A DNA stretch of 14,130 bases from Clostridia bacterium (GTDB taxonomy: Bacteria; Bacillota_A; Clostridia; Christensenellales; Aristaeellaceae), in the NCBI GenBank assembly GCA_017509065.1, contig JAFWQM010000072.1, positions 1 to 14,130 on the forward strand, given 5' to 3'. How positions within the stretch are numbered: position 1 is the first letter of the stretch; every line of letters begins with the position of its first letter. Positions 7,485 through 14,130 of this stretch are shown here, one piece after another. Made by a program: the position numbers and the translations under genes. The notes under the pieces are model-generated. The model did no database searches, was not told the origin of the DNA, and saw only the letters and a list, made by a program, of their open reading frames with translations.

Positions 7485-8495
7485 TTATTCCTTCGTGATG
7501 ACTAGCGTCATTTCCCCGGATTCGGGGCCGATATAGGTATCGGTGTCGTCGGGATAATCGTATTCGTCGGGGGCATCCACCACCTGGATATGGTATCTGG
7601 CGGGCGCGCCGGAATAAATGGCGACGCCGTTTTCGTCCGTTTCCACGGGAACGCAGCCGGTATCCAGGCAGAAAATGACGGCGGCTTCCGGTACGGGATC
7701 ACCGTTCTGATCCACCACCCGGACGGTGTAGGTGGGATGATCTTCTTTATCGGATACTTCCTTTGTTTCAACGTTCTTTGTGTTCAGCAGCGTATATTCA
7801 TGGCTGCCAACCAGCTCCGCGCTGGCGATGTAATTGCCGTCCAGATCGGTGGTTTCAAAGATGAGATTGGCATCGATCTTTTCAGCGTAGGGATCATAGG
7901 GAGGGTAGTAGTCGCAGCTATCCAGGATATCGTCCAAGTGGCTCATCAGTTCAGCGTATTCCTCGGAAAAAGCCGGGTCAGGCAGTTCTTTTTTCGCCGC
8001 TGCCGTGCCTTTGTAGAAGGTATATCCGTCCACCTTCGCCTGTACCTTCATCGTGCTCATGTCCACGGGAGCGCCAACGATGCGCTCCACATCCTCCTGG
8101 CTCAGGCCATCCTTGATGATGAGCAGGTTGATGAAGGGCATCTCCGCATTGAGGTTGCGGGACTGCGCTTCCGCGTCGGCACTCTCCGCGTTCGCTTCGT
8201 ATTCTTCCTGCGTGAGACAGATATAGGTTGCGGTAAAGATGCCCACTTCTGTTGTTTTGGCTGGTTCACCGCTCATTAAGATTTGCAGAAAATTTGATTC
8301 ACTGTCCAGCGCCAATGCCAGCCCCGGATTGATGAGGCCCTTTAAATGATCCGTGTATTCGTTGAGCAGGCGCAGAGTAAAGCCCAATGAGGGATATTCG
8401 ATCATGACACCATGCGTCCCGTCATCCTCCTCACCCAAAGCAAAGCCAGACAGGCAAAGAAGCAAAGCAAGAGTCAGACAGATCAGCTTTTTCAC
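7485..8495 (-). CDS. Secreted protein with C-terminal carboxypeptidase-regulatory-like (Ig-type) domain
   Basis: This 336-aa protein starts at GTG (8495) with a perfect AGGAGG at 8505-8510, 9 bases upstream. Residues 1-20 form a signal peptide (KK, then a long Leu-rich core, ending GFALG before an acidic mature start). Residues about 25-205 form a unique region I do not recognise. Residues about 209-237 (NLIFETTDLDGNYIASAEL) look like the lead-in strand of TlpA/redoxin domains, but no CxxC follows. Residues about 254-336 match a carboxypeptidase-regulatory-like beta-sandwich (YTVRVVDQNGDPVPEAAVIF, later DENGVAIYSGAPARYHIQV). It is the first gene of the redox operon, 9 bases before the CxxC membrane protein. 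It may be a client or partner of the TlpA domain, as it keeps several Cys (93, 194, 276 and 281 of the precursor). Export is confident; function is not known. Confidence 0.8.
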   Translation of the reverse strand: MKKLICLTLALLLCLSGFALGEEDDGTHGVMIEYPSLGFTLRLLNEYTDHLKGLINPGLALALDSESNFLQILMSGEPAKTTEVGIFTATYICLTQEEYEANAESADAEAQSRNLNAEMPFINLLIIKDGLSQEDVERIVGAPVDMSTMKVQAKVDGYTFYKGTAAAKKELPDPAFSEEYAELMSHLDDILDSCDYYPPYDPYAEKIDANLIFETTDLDGNYIASAELVGSHEYTLLNTKNVETKEVSDKEDHPTYTVRVVDQNGDPVPEAAVIFCLDTGCVPVETDENGVAIYSGAPARYHIQVVDAPDEYDYPDDTDTYIGPESGEMTLVITKE

Positions 8496-8531
8496 GTAAT
8501 TCTTCCTCCTTATTATGATTCGCGTGTGAAC

Positions 8532-9216
8532 TTACCTAACGATTCCGGATTTCTTCTTTGAACGTTTGTTTTCATACATCATCTTATCCGCGCGGCGGAA
8601 AGTATCGCTCGGGGAATCATCCGTATGCGGATCATATTCCGCTATGCCTGTCGCGACGCTGACCTGTTCCCATCGGTTGACTGCTGACGCTGACTGTTCT
8701 TTCTGCGCTATTTCAAACTGACGCACCAGTTCTTCCCGGTTCCGAAAATCTTCATTCAGCAGGATCACGGTGAATTCATCTCCGCCGATTCGGAAAACAG
8801 GGCTATGCTGAAAGATACGGCAAATGAGGGAACAAGCCTTTGTCAGATAGTCATTGCCTTTGTCATGGCCATATCGGTCATTGATCAATTTGAGGTCGTT
8901 GCAGTCAAAAACACCGATGGCGACCTTTGCTCCTTCATTTTGCTCAAGCTGTTCCTGAATCTTCTGGATATAGTTGTCGAATCTAGCCTTGTTTTTCACA
9001 TGCGTGAGCGCGTCCGTAAAGACCTGCTTGTTCAAATCCTCTACCATGCGCTGGCTTTCGCTGGCCTTTTTCTGCGCGACGATCATCTTTTGCTGGAAGA
9101 TCAGCGTCAGGATCATGGCGGCGATGACGATGGCCGCGCCGATCACCCATCATAACGCAAATCAAAAGCGCGGCAAATCTTCTGATTCGATGGATGAAAA
9201 GGAAATCTGACTTCAT
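8532..9216 (-). pseudogene. Diguanylate cyclase gene with sensor region apparently deleted out of frame
   Basis: From GTG 9146 a 204-aa frame runs through one membrane helix (2-18), a short coiled linker (about 20-42) and a full GGDEF domain (43-204). It shows DALTHVKNK, FDCNDLKLIND, YGHDKG, the catalytic GGDEF at 121-125 and the RADKMMYENK ending. No RxxD inhibitory site is seen ahead of GGDEF. In the frame of an ATG at 9216 the sequence begins with a signal-peptide or first-helix-like segment (FIHRIRRFAALLICVMM). It leaves the cyclase frame near 9150, where the cyclase frame has a TGA. Relatives normally carry an extracytoplasmic sensor domain between a signal segment and this helix, so I infer an out-of-frame internal deletion. 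The GGDEF part could still be made by re-initiation at GTG 9146. A promoter precedes 9216. The redox operon begins 36 bases after the stop. Confidence 0.65.
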
Positions 9217-9272
9217 TTTCGCTTCTTCCCCGTTTCACAAAAGTAAGCTGTACATGGCAGCCATACCGCTTT

Positions 9273-9301
9273 ATTATAGCGCTCGGAGGTTTAGAAAACA
9301 A
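9273..9301 (-). promoter_or_regulatory. Sigma-A promoter for the diguanylate cyclase gene
   Basis: On the minus strand a perfect TATAAT -10 (9273-9278) lies 17 bases after a weak TTGTTT -35 (9296-9301). The predicted start near 9266 gives a leader of about 50 bases before the ATG at 9216, with a purine-rich GGGGAAGAAG ribosome site. It may also drive the redox operon downstream, since the 36 bases before 8495 leave no room for a promoter that keeps the ribosome site. Confidence 0.6.
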
Positions 9302-9369
9302 CCATTTTTTCAAAAGCCGCGGCGGGCAGATTACTACTGAGCCGCCTTTGGAAAGTATCGGAGAAGAGG

Positions 9370-9450
9370 TTTTTCGTCGAAAAATTGTTAAGAAAGTATA
9401 CTGTGACCAAAATCGGTTTACCTGAGATGCGTTTCCACGACCTCCGCCAC
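9370..9450 (+). pseudogene. Tyrosine recombinase (phage-type integrase) fragment around the box II Arg
   Basis: The plus-strand frame from about 9370 reads FFVEKLLRKYTV, then TKIGLPEMRFHDLRHPDVK. GLPxxRFHDLRH is the signature around the second catalytic Arg of phage-type integrases (normally FHDLRHT followed by an ATLLL-like helix). Homology ends right after LRH. Neither the catalytic Tyr domain nor the N-terminal arm-binding part is visible, and the frame then runs antisense into the last serine recombinase. This is a relic of perhaps 25-30 codons. It is short, so the call depends on one strong motif. Confidence 0.5.
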
Positions 9451-9537
9451 CCCGATGTCAAGCAAGCGACAAAAAATAATGAGCATTTTATTCGAATTTC
9501 TAAGAGCCAAGAGAATAGATACACTATTGCAGATACT

Positions 9538-11079
9538 TTATCCTCTGTTTCCATCAGCGAAAGCATCCTGGAGGGCGGTTTCGATTTTTATCCGGTTATC
9601 ATGAAAAACGTGAACTTTGCTGACAGTGCGCTCCGCTAATTCCTGGTTCAAGTCTTCCGAAGTGCTTGCAGCTTTGGCGAGTTTTTTCAACCGGGCTTCC
9701 TCATCATATTTAGCGACAAGCTCATCTGTTGATTTTCTCATGCCGGCCAAAATGCTTTCGACCATCTCGAGGTAATAATCCAACTCTGTTTTTTCAGCCT
9801 GATACTCCTCCATCGTGATCTCCTTTCTGATATATTGTTCATACAATAACCGTTTGCTGTCTTTCAGGGAGAGCAGCTTTTTTTCTTGTTCAGCCTGCTC
9901 CATGCTGGAAAGCCGGATTTTGTCTGAATTCAGGTCAAGACCGCTGATGACAGAAACTTGCGTTTTTATACTTTGAAGAACGGTTTCTTCCAATTCGGAC
10001 GCCTTCATCTCCAGCCCTCGACAGGCCATCGTGGCAATTCCCTGGGAATGACGGCAATAGTAAATGATGTGATTCTCTCTTCTTTTTCGGGAAAGAGCGT
10101 GTCCGCAGTAGCCGCAGAACACTTTGCCTTTCAGGAAGTAATCATGCTGCTGCTTTTGAGGCAGATGATATTTTCGTATGGATGCGTTTGTCCGGTTGAA
10201 CAGGTCCGCATCTACAATGGGCGGGTGATGATCGGGAATTTTGAACCATTCGCTTTCATCCTTTTTCCGTACTCTGCTGCCGCCAATTTCCTTCACTGTG
10301 TATCTACCAATGACATAGGTGCCGATATACCGTTCATCCGCCAAGATACGAAGTACAGTAGAACTTGACCAAATCCCGTAAATCCGATCAACAGAATATT
10401 TCCAATCATTGGCTTTCACGCGGTATTCCCCTGGGGTGGGAATGCGCTGTGTATATAAATGTCTGCTGATTTCTGCGGCGGTGCAGCCATCCGCCGCCCA
10501 TTGGAAAATCTGCCTGACGATCGGTGCGGTTTCCGGGTTGGGTTCCATCCTGCCATCGGCGCTTTTCTGATAGCCGTAGGGACATATCACACTCTGGTAT
10601 TCCCCCCGCCGCATTTTGGCATACTTCGCGCTGCGGGTTTTCATGGACATATCCCGGCTGTATGCCTCGTTGATCAAATATTTGAATGCGACCTCAATCC
10701 CTCCCGTGGTTCCCTTATAGTTGTCGGAATCGTAATCATCGGAAATGGAAATAAAGCGGACATGGAATAAGGGAAATACCTGTTCGATGAAATAGCCTGT
10801 TTCCAGGCTGCTGCGCCCGAAGCGGGACAGGTCTTTCACAATGATGCAGTTGATTTTACCTTCCTGCACCAGCTTCAGCATTTCCTGCATAGCGGGACGT
10901 TCAAAGTTGGTGCCGGTGTGCCCATTATCGATAAACTCCCGGATTTCAGCCTGATCCCATTCCGGAAGCGTCATAGCCTTCTCCCGCAGGATGGACTGCT
11001 GGTTGCCGATGCTCATGCTGTCATACTTGGAATCTTCTATGGAAAGGCGAATATACAGGGCAATCCTATATTTATCCAT
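9538..11079 (-). CDS. Large serine recombinase (third of three)
   Basis: A 513-aa protein. Residues 1-150 form the resolvase/invertase catalytic domain: YIRLS with nucleophile Ser13 and Arg11, then KDLSRFGRS with Asp83, Arg86 and Arg89. Residues about 165-285 form the recombinase domain that binds DNA. A zinc ribbon carries C322, C325, C342 and C353 (CGYC, then YYC and C). The C-terminal coiled-coil region spans about 390-470, ending in a HVFHDNRIKIE strand. All key residues are present and the length is typical, so it should be active in cutting and rejoining att sites. GGGAGG lies 6 bases before the ATG. The start codon overlaps the end of the upstream recombinase by 8 bases (ATGGATAA). It is the last gene of the block and faces the integrase remnant; no clear terminator was seen after it. 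Confidence 0.93.
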   Translation of the reverse strand: MDKYRIALYIRLSIEDSKYDSMSIGNQQSILREKAMTLPEWDQAEIREFIDNGHTGTNFERPAMQEMLKLVQEGKINCIIVKDLSRFGRSSLETGYFIEQVFPLFHVRFISISDDYDSDNYKGTTGGIEVAFKYLINEAYSRDMSMKTRSAKYAKMRRGEYQSVICPYGYQKSADGRMEPNPETAPIVRQIFQWAADGCTAAEISRHLYTQRIPTPGEYRVKANDWKYSVDRIYGIWSSSTVLRILADERYIGTYVIGRYTVKEIGGSRVRKKDESEWFKIPDHHPPIVDADLFNRTNASIRKYHLPQKQQHDYFLKGKVFCGYCGHALSRKRRENHIIYYCRHSQGIATMACRGLEMKASELEETVLQSIKTQVSVISGLDLNSDKIRLSSMEQAEQEKKLLSLKDSKRLLYEQYIRKEITMEEYQAEKTELDYYLEMVESILAGMRKSTDELVAKYDEEARLKKLAKAASTSEDLNQELAERTVSKVHVFHDNRIKIETALQDAFADGNRG

Positions 11080-12712
11080 GAGCAGCCTCCCGGATCAGTT
11101 CATCCTGAAAGCTGAACGTAATATGGAAATGATGATCGTGGAATACCTCGAAGCGGGTGAACAGGCTGGCAATCAATTCTGCCGTCAGCGCATGGTTTTC
11201 TGTCAGCTGGGCAGCTTGGCTTTCCATGGCTTTTTGCCGTTGCCAAGCTCTATCTGCGTTCGCTTTTTCTTTCTCAAGAGCCGCGATACTTTGGGAAAGC
11301 GCCTGCGTATGTTCCTCCATATCCGCTTTCAGGCTCAGGTATTCTTCCCGGCTGATCAGCCCTTCCACCATATCTTCATACAAACCCTGAATCAGGCCGC
11401 GATCTTTTTCCACCGCTTTTCTTTTTTCGGAGATCTGACCCAGGATCGCCGCCCGCTGCTGTATATATTGTTTTTCCTGCTGCATCATGGGAATGGAATG
11501 GCCGACCACCGTATCCAATTCCTTTTCAACAATCACCGTCAGCGATTCGTTCAGCTCTTTTTCCGTGATATAGACACCTTCGCAGGCTCCTTTTGCCACT
11601 CGGGTGTTGCTCAGACAATGGAACAGGTAAATATCGTCGCCTTTGCTTCTGTGGCTGCGCTGCCGATGAAGGGCTTTCCCGCAATGGCCGCAGAAGATTT
11701 TCTCTTGAAAGGCATTCGGCGTATAGGGTATTGGTGTTTTATCAGTGCATATCCCAGCTACCTGCTGCCGGTATGCCTGTACCGCGTCAAATACTTCCCG
11801 GCTGACCAGGGCGGGATGCGTGTCGCGGACGATGATGTAATCCTCCGGGCTGGCAGGCATTTGCTGATGATCCACCGTTTTGGACTTTCCTTGGACCAGG
11901 TCGCCGGTATAGGTCCAATTTCGCAGGATCATGGCCACCGTGCGGGTCTGCCATTTCTCACTACCGGTTTTGTACCGCTTCCCCTCATACCCATGTTCCT
12001 GCTTATAGATGTTGGGGGTGACGACGCCCGCTTCGTTCAGGCGAAGGACGATTTGATTAAGCCCCATTTTCTCATAAGCCCATTGGAAAATCTGGCGCAC
12101 CACCGGTGCGGCCCCCTCGTCCACGATCAGTTTGTGGCAGTTCTTCGGGTCTTTCATATATCCATATGGCGCGCGAGCCCCTACAAACTCACCGTCCAGC
12201 ATGGCTTGGTGAGCCTGGGCTTTGATCTTCCTGCCGATGTCCAGCGCGTAGGCTTCGTTGATCATGTTTTTCAGCGGCAGCATAATGCCGCCGTGAAGCT
12301 GGTCAGCGCAGGAAGAATCAAATTGGTCGGTGACGGCAATGAACCGGATATTCCGGGTTACGAAGTATTGCTCGATATAATAACCGGTATCAATAAAATT
12401 GCGGCCCAGGCGGGACAGGTCTTTCACGATCACGCAGTCAATGCGTCCTGCCTCGATTTCTTCCAGCATCCGCTGAAAACCGGGCCTGTTATAGTTTAGG
12501 CCGGATAAGCCGTTATCAGTATAGGTGCCGACAATCTTGAATTCCGGCTTGTCCGCCAAATAATCCTGAATGATCAGCTGCTGATTCTCCAGGGAGTTGC
12601 CGCGGTTATTGTTGTCTTCCACAGATAAACGCAGATAAACGGCAATGCGGCTAAAAACCGACGCCTTCATAGGTGTTTCAATTAAAACATTTTTTCTGCT
12701 TTTTCTCGCCAT
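11072..12712 (-). CDS. Large serine recombinase (second of three)
   Basis: A 546-aa protein with a short basic N-terminal extension (MARKSRK). The catalytic domain has YLRLS with Arg28 and nucleophile Ser30, and KDLSRLGRN with Asp98, Arg101 and Arg104. The recombinase domain spans about 180-315. A zinc ribbon carries C341, C344, C366 and C377, a long coiled coil spans about 410-500, and the C-terminus has FHDHHFHITFSFQDEL. It appears intact. A GGGAGG about 9 bases before ATG 12712 supports this start; an internal ATG at residue 15 is a weaker alternative. It starts one base after the stop of the first recombinase and overlaps the third by 8 bases. The three genes are therefore one translationally coupled unit. 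The sequence differs clearly from both neighbours, so this is not a recent duplication. Confidence 0.93.
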   Translation of the reverse strand: MARKSRKNVLIETPMKASVFSRIAVYLRLSVEDNNNRGNSLENQQLIIQDYLADKPEFKIVGTYTDNGLSGLNYNRPGFQRMLEEIEAGRIDCVIVKDLSRLGRNFIDTGYYIEQYFVTRNIRFIAVTDQFDSSCADQLHGGIMLPLKNMINEAYALDIGRKIKAQAHQAMLDGEFVGARAPYGYMKDPKNCHKLIVDEGAAPVVRQIFQWAYEKMGLNQIVLRLNEAGVVTPNIYKQEHGYEGKRYKTGSEKWQTRTVAMILRNWTYTGDLVQGKSKTVDHQQMPASPEDYIIVRDTHPALVSREVFDAVQAYRQQVAGICTDKTPIPYTPNAFQEKIFCGHCGKALHRQRSHRSKGDDIYLFHCLSNTRVAKGACEGVYITEKELNESLTVIVEKELDTVVGHSIPMMQQEKQYIQQRAAILGQISEKRKAVEKDRGLIQGLYEDMVEGLISREEYLSLKADMEEHTQALSQSIAALEKEKANADRAWQRQKAMESQAAQLTENHALTAELIASLFTRFEVFHDHHFHITFSFQDELIREAAHG

Positions 12713-12713
12713 A

Positions 12714-14130
12714 TCAAACGGCCTCCCTTCTCATCAGCTGTTCGGCAAACGCCGCCGCTTTTCTATATTCATCCTTGTATCGGAACTCAATGTGAATTTC
12801 TTGTTTGCTGATTACTTTGATGTACTGAATCAGCTGCACGACCACCCGCCGGTCAATGGTTTCCATTTCCGCGAATTGGAGAAAATGGCTGATCCAGCGG
12901 TTTCTGTCGCCCTGGTTCTCCGCCACCGCTCTGATTTTTTCCTCCCATTGAGCAATGGCTTTTTTCAGGAGATCGTACTTCTCCGTGTACTGTTTTTTAT
13001 AGGTAAGATAATCTTCTTTGCTCAGGCAGCCGTTGACCAGGTTTTCATACAAGCCCATTTTATATTGATTGATTTCTTCCAACTGGCGGCTGCATTGTTC
13101 GATATGCTCCTGATATTCATGGATCAGCGCCTTATTGATGCGTTCCTGGCTGAAGCTGGTCAGTACATCTTCCAGGGAAGCGACGTTTTCAATCTGTCCA
13201 CGCAGGCTCTCCTGCACGCAGTGAATCAAATCGACTTCTTTGATCATGGTGCCCGCGTCGCATCCGTTCTTCTTTCCGGTGCGGCAATAATAATAGAAGT
13301 ATTCTTCTCCCTTGTACCGAACAGTTTTCCGCGTCATCTTTCCGCCGCAGCAGCCGCAGATCAGGACGCCGGAAAAAATATAGGCGGCGTCTGATTTGGG
13401 GGAAGTACGGGTATCTATATTTTTCAGCCGCTGCACCAAATCAAAGTCATGGCAGCTGACAATGGCCTCATGGGCGTTTTCTACTCGCAGCCATTCAGAG
13501 GAGGGCTTAGCCTGCCGGACTTTAATTTTGAAATGCGGCGTGGATTCCCGGCCCTGGACCAGGGTGCCGGTATAGGTTTCATCCTGTAAAATGCGCAGCA
13601 CCGTGGTGGCCGACCATTTGCAGTCTTTCTGATCTCCGTATCCACCCTTGGCGTAGGGTTGGCCTTCCGCTTTCTTATAAGCCATGGGAGACAGCACACC
13701 CATCTGATTGAGCTCCTCCGCGATATGAAGAGCGCTGTATCCTTCCAGCCGCTTGCGAAAAATCTCTTTGACCACATTGGCGGCAAATGGGTCGATCTGC
13801 AATTTCTTGTGCTGATAGCCTGTTTTGATATAACCGTATATGGGGAAAGCGCCTACATAATCGCCGTTTTTCCGTTTGGCCTCCAAGGCGCTGCGGGTTT
13901 TGATGGATATATCCCGGCTATACGCCTCGTTCATGATGTTTTTCACGGAAACAGTCAGATCGTCCCCGTCTTCCTGGAGGGTGTCGAAGTGATCGTTGAT
14001 GGCGATGAACCGGACATTGTACGCCGGGAAGAACCGGCGAATGTACCGGCCCGTTTCAATAGATTCGCGTCCCAGGCGGGACAGGTCTTTTACGATGATA
14101 CAGTTGGCTTCGCCACGTTTGACCATCTCG
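12714..14130 (-). CDS. Large serine recombinase (first of three), N-terminus outside the window
   Basis: The frame is open to the right edge; the bases beyond the ATG at 14124-14126 still encode Glu before the window ends, so the true start lies to the right. Visible are the end of the catalytic domain (CIIVKDLSRLGRESIETG, with the two conserved Arg), the recombinase domain (about 100-240 of the visible part), a zinc ribbon (CGCC, later YYYC and C), a coiled coil around 300-400 and a C-terminal EIHIEFRYKDEYRK strand like its partners. The nucleophilic Ser should lie in the first 15 or so residues, off-window. It is followed after a single base by the second recombinase. The visible part has no lesions. 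Confidence 0.9.
   Translation of the reverse strand, partial: EMVKRGEANCIIVKDLSRLGRESIETGRYIRRFFPAYNVRFIAINDHFDTLQEDGDDLTVSVKNIMNEAYSRDISIKTRSALEAKRKNGDYVGAFPIYGYIKTGYQHKKLQIDPFAANVVKEIFRKRLEGYSALHIAEELNQMGVLSPMAYKKAEGQPYAKGGYGDQKDCKWSATTVLRILQDETYTGTLVQGRESTPHFKIKVRQAKPSSEWLRVENAHEAIVSCHDFDLVQRLKNIDTRTSPKSDAAYIFSGVLICGCCGGKMTRKTVRYKGEEYFYYYCRTGKKNGCDAGTMIKEVDLIHCVQESLRGQIENVASLEDVLTSFSQERINKALIHEYQEHIEQCSRQLEEINQYKMGLYENLVNGCLSKEDYLTYKKQYTEKYDLLKKAIAQWEEKIRAVAENQGDRNRWISHFLQFAEMETIDRRVVVQLIQYIKVISKQEIHIEFRYKDEYRKAAAFAEQLMRREAV

Larger units (their letters stand above)
9538..14130 (-). mobile_element. Three-gene serine recombinase module, probably one end of an integrative element
   Basis: Three intact-looking, diverged large serine recombinases lie in one orientation with 1-base and minus-8-base spacing, and the block differs in base use from the genes to its left. 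Sets of adjacent serine integrases are known on Firmicute integrative elements. The block lies beside an integrase relic and within 5 kb of a tnpV remnant. No conjugation genes, cargo or attachment site could be recognised within the window, so the element's limits are not established. Confidence 0.5.

Noticed and set aside
8512..8517. CATAAT as a -10 for the 336-aa secreted protein gene
   Set aside because: No -35 lies at the right distance, and the start would fall at the AGGAGG ribosome site.
10991..12499. Plus-strand open frame of 502 codons opposite the second serine recombinase
   Set aside because: It is Phe/His-rich shadow sequence opposite a complete recombinase with catalytic and zinc motifs.
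1..14130. CRISPR array, tRNA or rRNA genes
   Set aside because: No regularly spaced direct repeats, cloverleaf-like sequence or conserved rRNA segments were recognised on reading.

Overview
The window reads as chromosomal DNA from a moderately GC-rich member of the Clostridia (Bacillota). Several protein types here are familiar from that class: a heterodimeric ABC exporter, a polyferredoxin-TlpA protein with a CD1871A-like partner, a TnpV-type transposon protein and multiple large serine recombinases. Species cannot be named from sequence reading alone. Roughly the first two thirds is host-like, and the last third (about 9.5 kb to the right edge) is a mobile-element recombination module that looks more A/T-rich.

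Left part (1-4525): an AraC-family regulator, cut by the left edge, is transcribed leftward and divergently from a two-gene operon. The operon encodes the two halves of a heterodimeric ABC exporter. The first half has a degenerate ATPase site (Asp for the Walker B Glu, Gln for the switch His) and the second has a canonical site. The genes are one base apart, with strong Shine-Dalgarno sequences that fix both starts.

Scar region (4526-5470): no intact gene. It holds a broken tnpV remnant (frameshift plus nonsense codon), a rho-independent terminator, the first third of a small helical protein gene, and a histidine-kinase fragment that is frameshifted and cut at both ends.

Redox/secretion operon (8495 down to 5471, minus strand): a secreted 336-aa protein, a 146-aa membrane protein ending in a CxxC motif, and a NapH/CcoG-like polyferredoxin fused to a periplasmic-type TlpA thioredoxin domain. 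The spacing is 9 bases and then a 17-base overlap. Together they look like a membrane electron-transfer module that delivers reducing power to an extracytoplasmic thiol domain. Just upstream is a diguanylate cyclase gene (8532-9216) with a good promoter; its sensor region appears to have been deleted out of frame, leaving a signal-peptide-like start and an intact GGDEF domain.

Right part (9370-14130): a short tyrosine-recombinase (integrase) remnant abuts a block of three consecutive large serine recombinases on the minus strand. They are spaced by 1 base and then overlap by 8 bases, and the third runs off the right edge. This is the most distinctive feature of the window and probably the end of an integrative element whose body lies to the right.
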